Positions 57,429 through 58,225 of a DNA stretch of 58,225 nt are shown one piece after another. Within the stretch, counting starts at the first letter, position 1. The number at the start of each line of letters is the position of its first letter. The stretch is from Streptomyces inusitatus (lineage in GTDB: Bacteria; Actinomycetota; Actinomycetes; Streptomycetales; Streptomycetaceae), in assembly GCF_014651115.1 (NCBI RefSeq), contig NZ_BMWG01000032.1, positions 9,629 to 67,853 of the forward strand, read 5' to 3'. The translations under genes were made by a program, and so were the position numbers. The notes under the pieces were generated by a model, which had not been told where the DNA came from, searched no databases, and saw nothing but the letters and a program-made list of their open reading frames with translations.

Positions 57429-57955
57429 GCGCCGGCCAGGGCGGGGAGCGGGTGGGCGCCCGCCTCGGCGTGGGTGACCCGGCCGTCCGCGTCGACGATC
57501 ACGGTGGTCGGTGTCGCGGAGACCGCGAACGCCCGGCTCAGCTCGCCGGGGAAGGGCTCGACCACGACGGTGGCGACGGCGGCCAGCGGCTCGATGAGGT
57601 CGCCCGCCTCCGCCTCCTCGCCGGTGATGACCACGATCGTCCGCTCCCGGGGGAGCCCGCCCGCCGCCGCGTACTCGGCGAGATGGGGAATGGCGGCCGG
57701 GCAGGCGGGACAGCCCGTGGACAGGAAGGCCAGCACGGCGGGCCCGCCGGCCAGCGCGGCCCGGGAGACGCTCCCGCCCGCCAGGGCGGCGGCGGTGAAA
57801 TCGGGTATCTCGTCACCGGGGCGCGGGCCGCTCTCCGGCGGTCCGCCCCGCTGCTCCTCGATCCGGCGCAGCCGCCGGACGACGGCCGTGAGCAGCAGCA
57901 GATTCAGCAGGCCGATCGCTCCGACGAGCACCAGACCGGCAACCAGGAAAGCCAT
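57425..57955 (-). CDS. MauD/TlpA-like membrane-anchored thioredoxin
   Basis: A 176-residue thioredoxin-fold protein with one N-terminal transmembrane helix (about 3-26), placing the redox domain outside the membrane. The active site is CPAC in FLSTGCPACPAAIPHLAEY. The cis-Pro is in SATPTTVIVD. The helix-plus-domain layout and CPxC site resemble MauD, the protein that helps form disulfides in methylamine dehydrogenase. MauD partners with MauE, and a MauE-like reading frame lies next to it at the right edge. It most likely introduces or rearranges disulfides in an exported substrate. Confidence 0.87.
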   Translation of the reverse strand: MAFLVAGLVLVGAIGLLNLLLLTAVVRRLRRIEEQRGGPPESGPRPGDEIPDFTAAALAGGSVSRAALAGGPAVLAFLSTGCPACPAAIPHLAEYAAAGGLPRERTIVVITGEEAEAGDLIEPLAAVATVVVEPFPGELSRAFAVSATPTTVIVDADGRVTHAEAGAHPLPALAGA

Positions 57956-58008
57956 CTCTCACTCCATTGTCAGATCATCGGAACACGGTGGATGCGTGGG
58001 TGTACGGC

Positions 58009-58225
58009 TCATGCGCGGGCCAGCAGTGGCGCGATCCGCCGCCGCAGCAGCGCGGCCACCGGGACGGCGCAGCCCGCCACGGCGAGCAGGGTCCCGGCGG
58101 CGGCGGCGGCGGGCGCCGCGGTGGCGGCGGGCGGCGCCGCCCCCCCCGGCCCGGGCCCGAGCGCGACCGCGGCGGGCCGGGGGGCTCCCGGGCGGGGGCC
58201 GGCCCCCCCCCGCGCCCCGGCCCCC
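58009..58225 (-). CDS. MauE/DoxX-like membrane protein, C-terminal part only
   Basis: An open minus-strand frame reaches the window end, with its TGA at 58009-58011. The last readable residues are hydrophobic and then basic (AAAAGTLLAVAGCAVPVAAL, then LLRRRIAPLLARA), like the final helix of a MauE-type protein. The adjacent MauD-like gene makes MauE the natural candidate. Beyond about 58130 the sequence has C/G runs and the translation is not reliable. Confidence 0.4.
   Translation of the reverse strand, partial: GAGARGGAGPRPGAPRPAAVALGPGPGGAAPPAATAAPAAAAAGTLLAVAGCAVPVAALLRRRIAPLLARA

Overview
The window is about 58 kb of very GC-rich DNA (strong G/C at third codon positions) and reads as Streptomyces or a close relative. 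Signs of this are a complete SapB-type ram locus, a DtxR-family iron box, AllR/allantoin genes, SAV_915- and DUF5955-type proteins, and several leaderless promoters. Both ends carry G/C homopolymer runs (for example 16 G at 31-46), so the window is probably a whole assembly contig whose extreme ends are unreliable. I saw no rRNA, tRNA, CRISPR array, insertion sequence or phage genes.

Layout. (1) 108-9163, minus strand: an apparent iron-controlled siderophore operon. It is transcribed from an iron box at 9145-9163 through argC-argJ-argB-argD (glutamate to ornithine), an ornithine N5-hydroxylase, a stand-alone condensation/epimerization-like NRPS protein and an MbtH protein, then runs off the left edge. 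(2) 9308-11097: a YafY/WYL regulator divergent from an alpha/beta hydrolase. (3) 11457-18612: ramC-ramS-ramA-ramB and convergent ramR, making and exporting a class III lanthipeptide morphogen of SapB type. (4) 19076-28678: a winged-helix protein, a lysA-type decarboxylase, a GAF-LuxR regulator divergent from two acyl-CoA synthetases, GNAT, a degenerate Mrr-like protein, and a thiamine-binding/HTH pair.

(5) 28779-44723: purine catabolism in two blocks. The first holds a UraD-UraH fusion, urate oxidase and 8-oxoguanine deaminase. The second holds allR, allantoinase and allantoicase. A related 17-bp site lies just after the -10 of both promoters and fits an AllR operator. Together they convert 8-oxoguanine or urate to allantoin, allantoate, ureidoglycolate and urea. 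Between the blocks lie a HEAT-repeat protein, a beta-carbonic anhydrase, a YfcC-type transporter, a fibronectin-III lipoprotein, an FAD monooxygenase and a MobA-like nucleotidyltransferase. (6) 44720-49252: MarR/metallo-hydrolase pair, RibD/DHFR-like protein, small membrane protein and a NarL-type two-component system.

(7) 49286-54356: a Gfo/Idh/MocA dehydrogenase, a GntR/UTRA regulator and a sugar-type ABC importer. Two nearly identical operator-like elements, each ending in a -35 hexamer, precede the dehydrogenase and the importer. (8) 54363-58225, minus strand: a MauE-like membrane protein (partial), a MauD/TlpA-like thioredoxin, an ABC exporter, a LolD-type ATPase and a type I signal peptidase, in overlapping reading frames. 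This looks like a dedicated route for oxidative folding, export and trimming of an unidentified secreted peptide whose gene would lie beyond the right edge.

The best candidates for new biology are the iron-boxed, self-sufficient ornithine module fused to a hydroxamate siderophore operon (1), the redox/export/peptidase operon (8), and the paired operators in (5) and (7).
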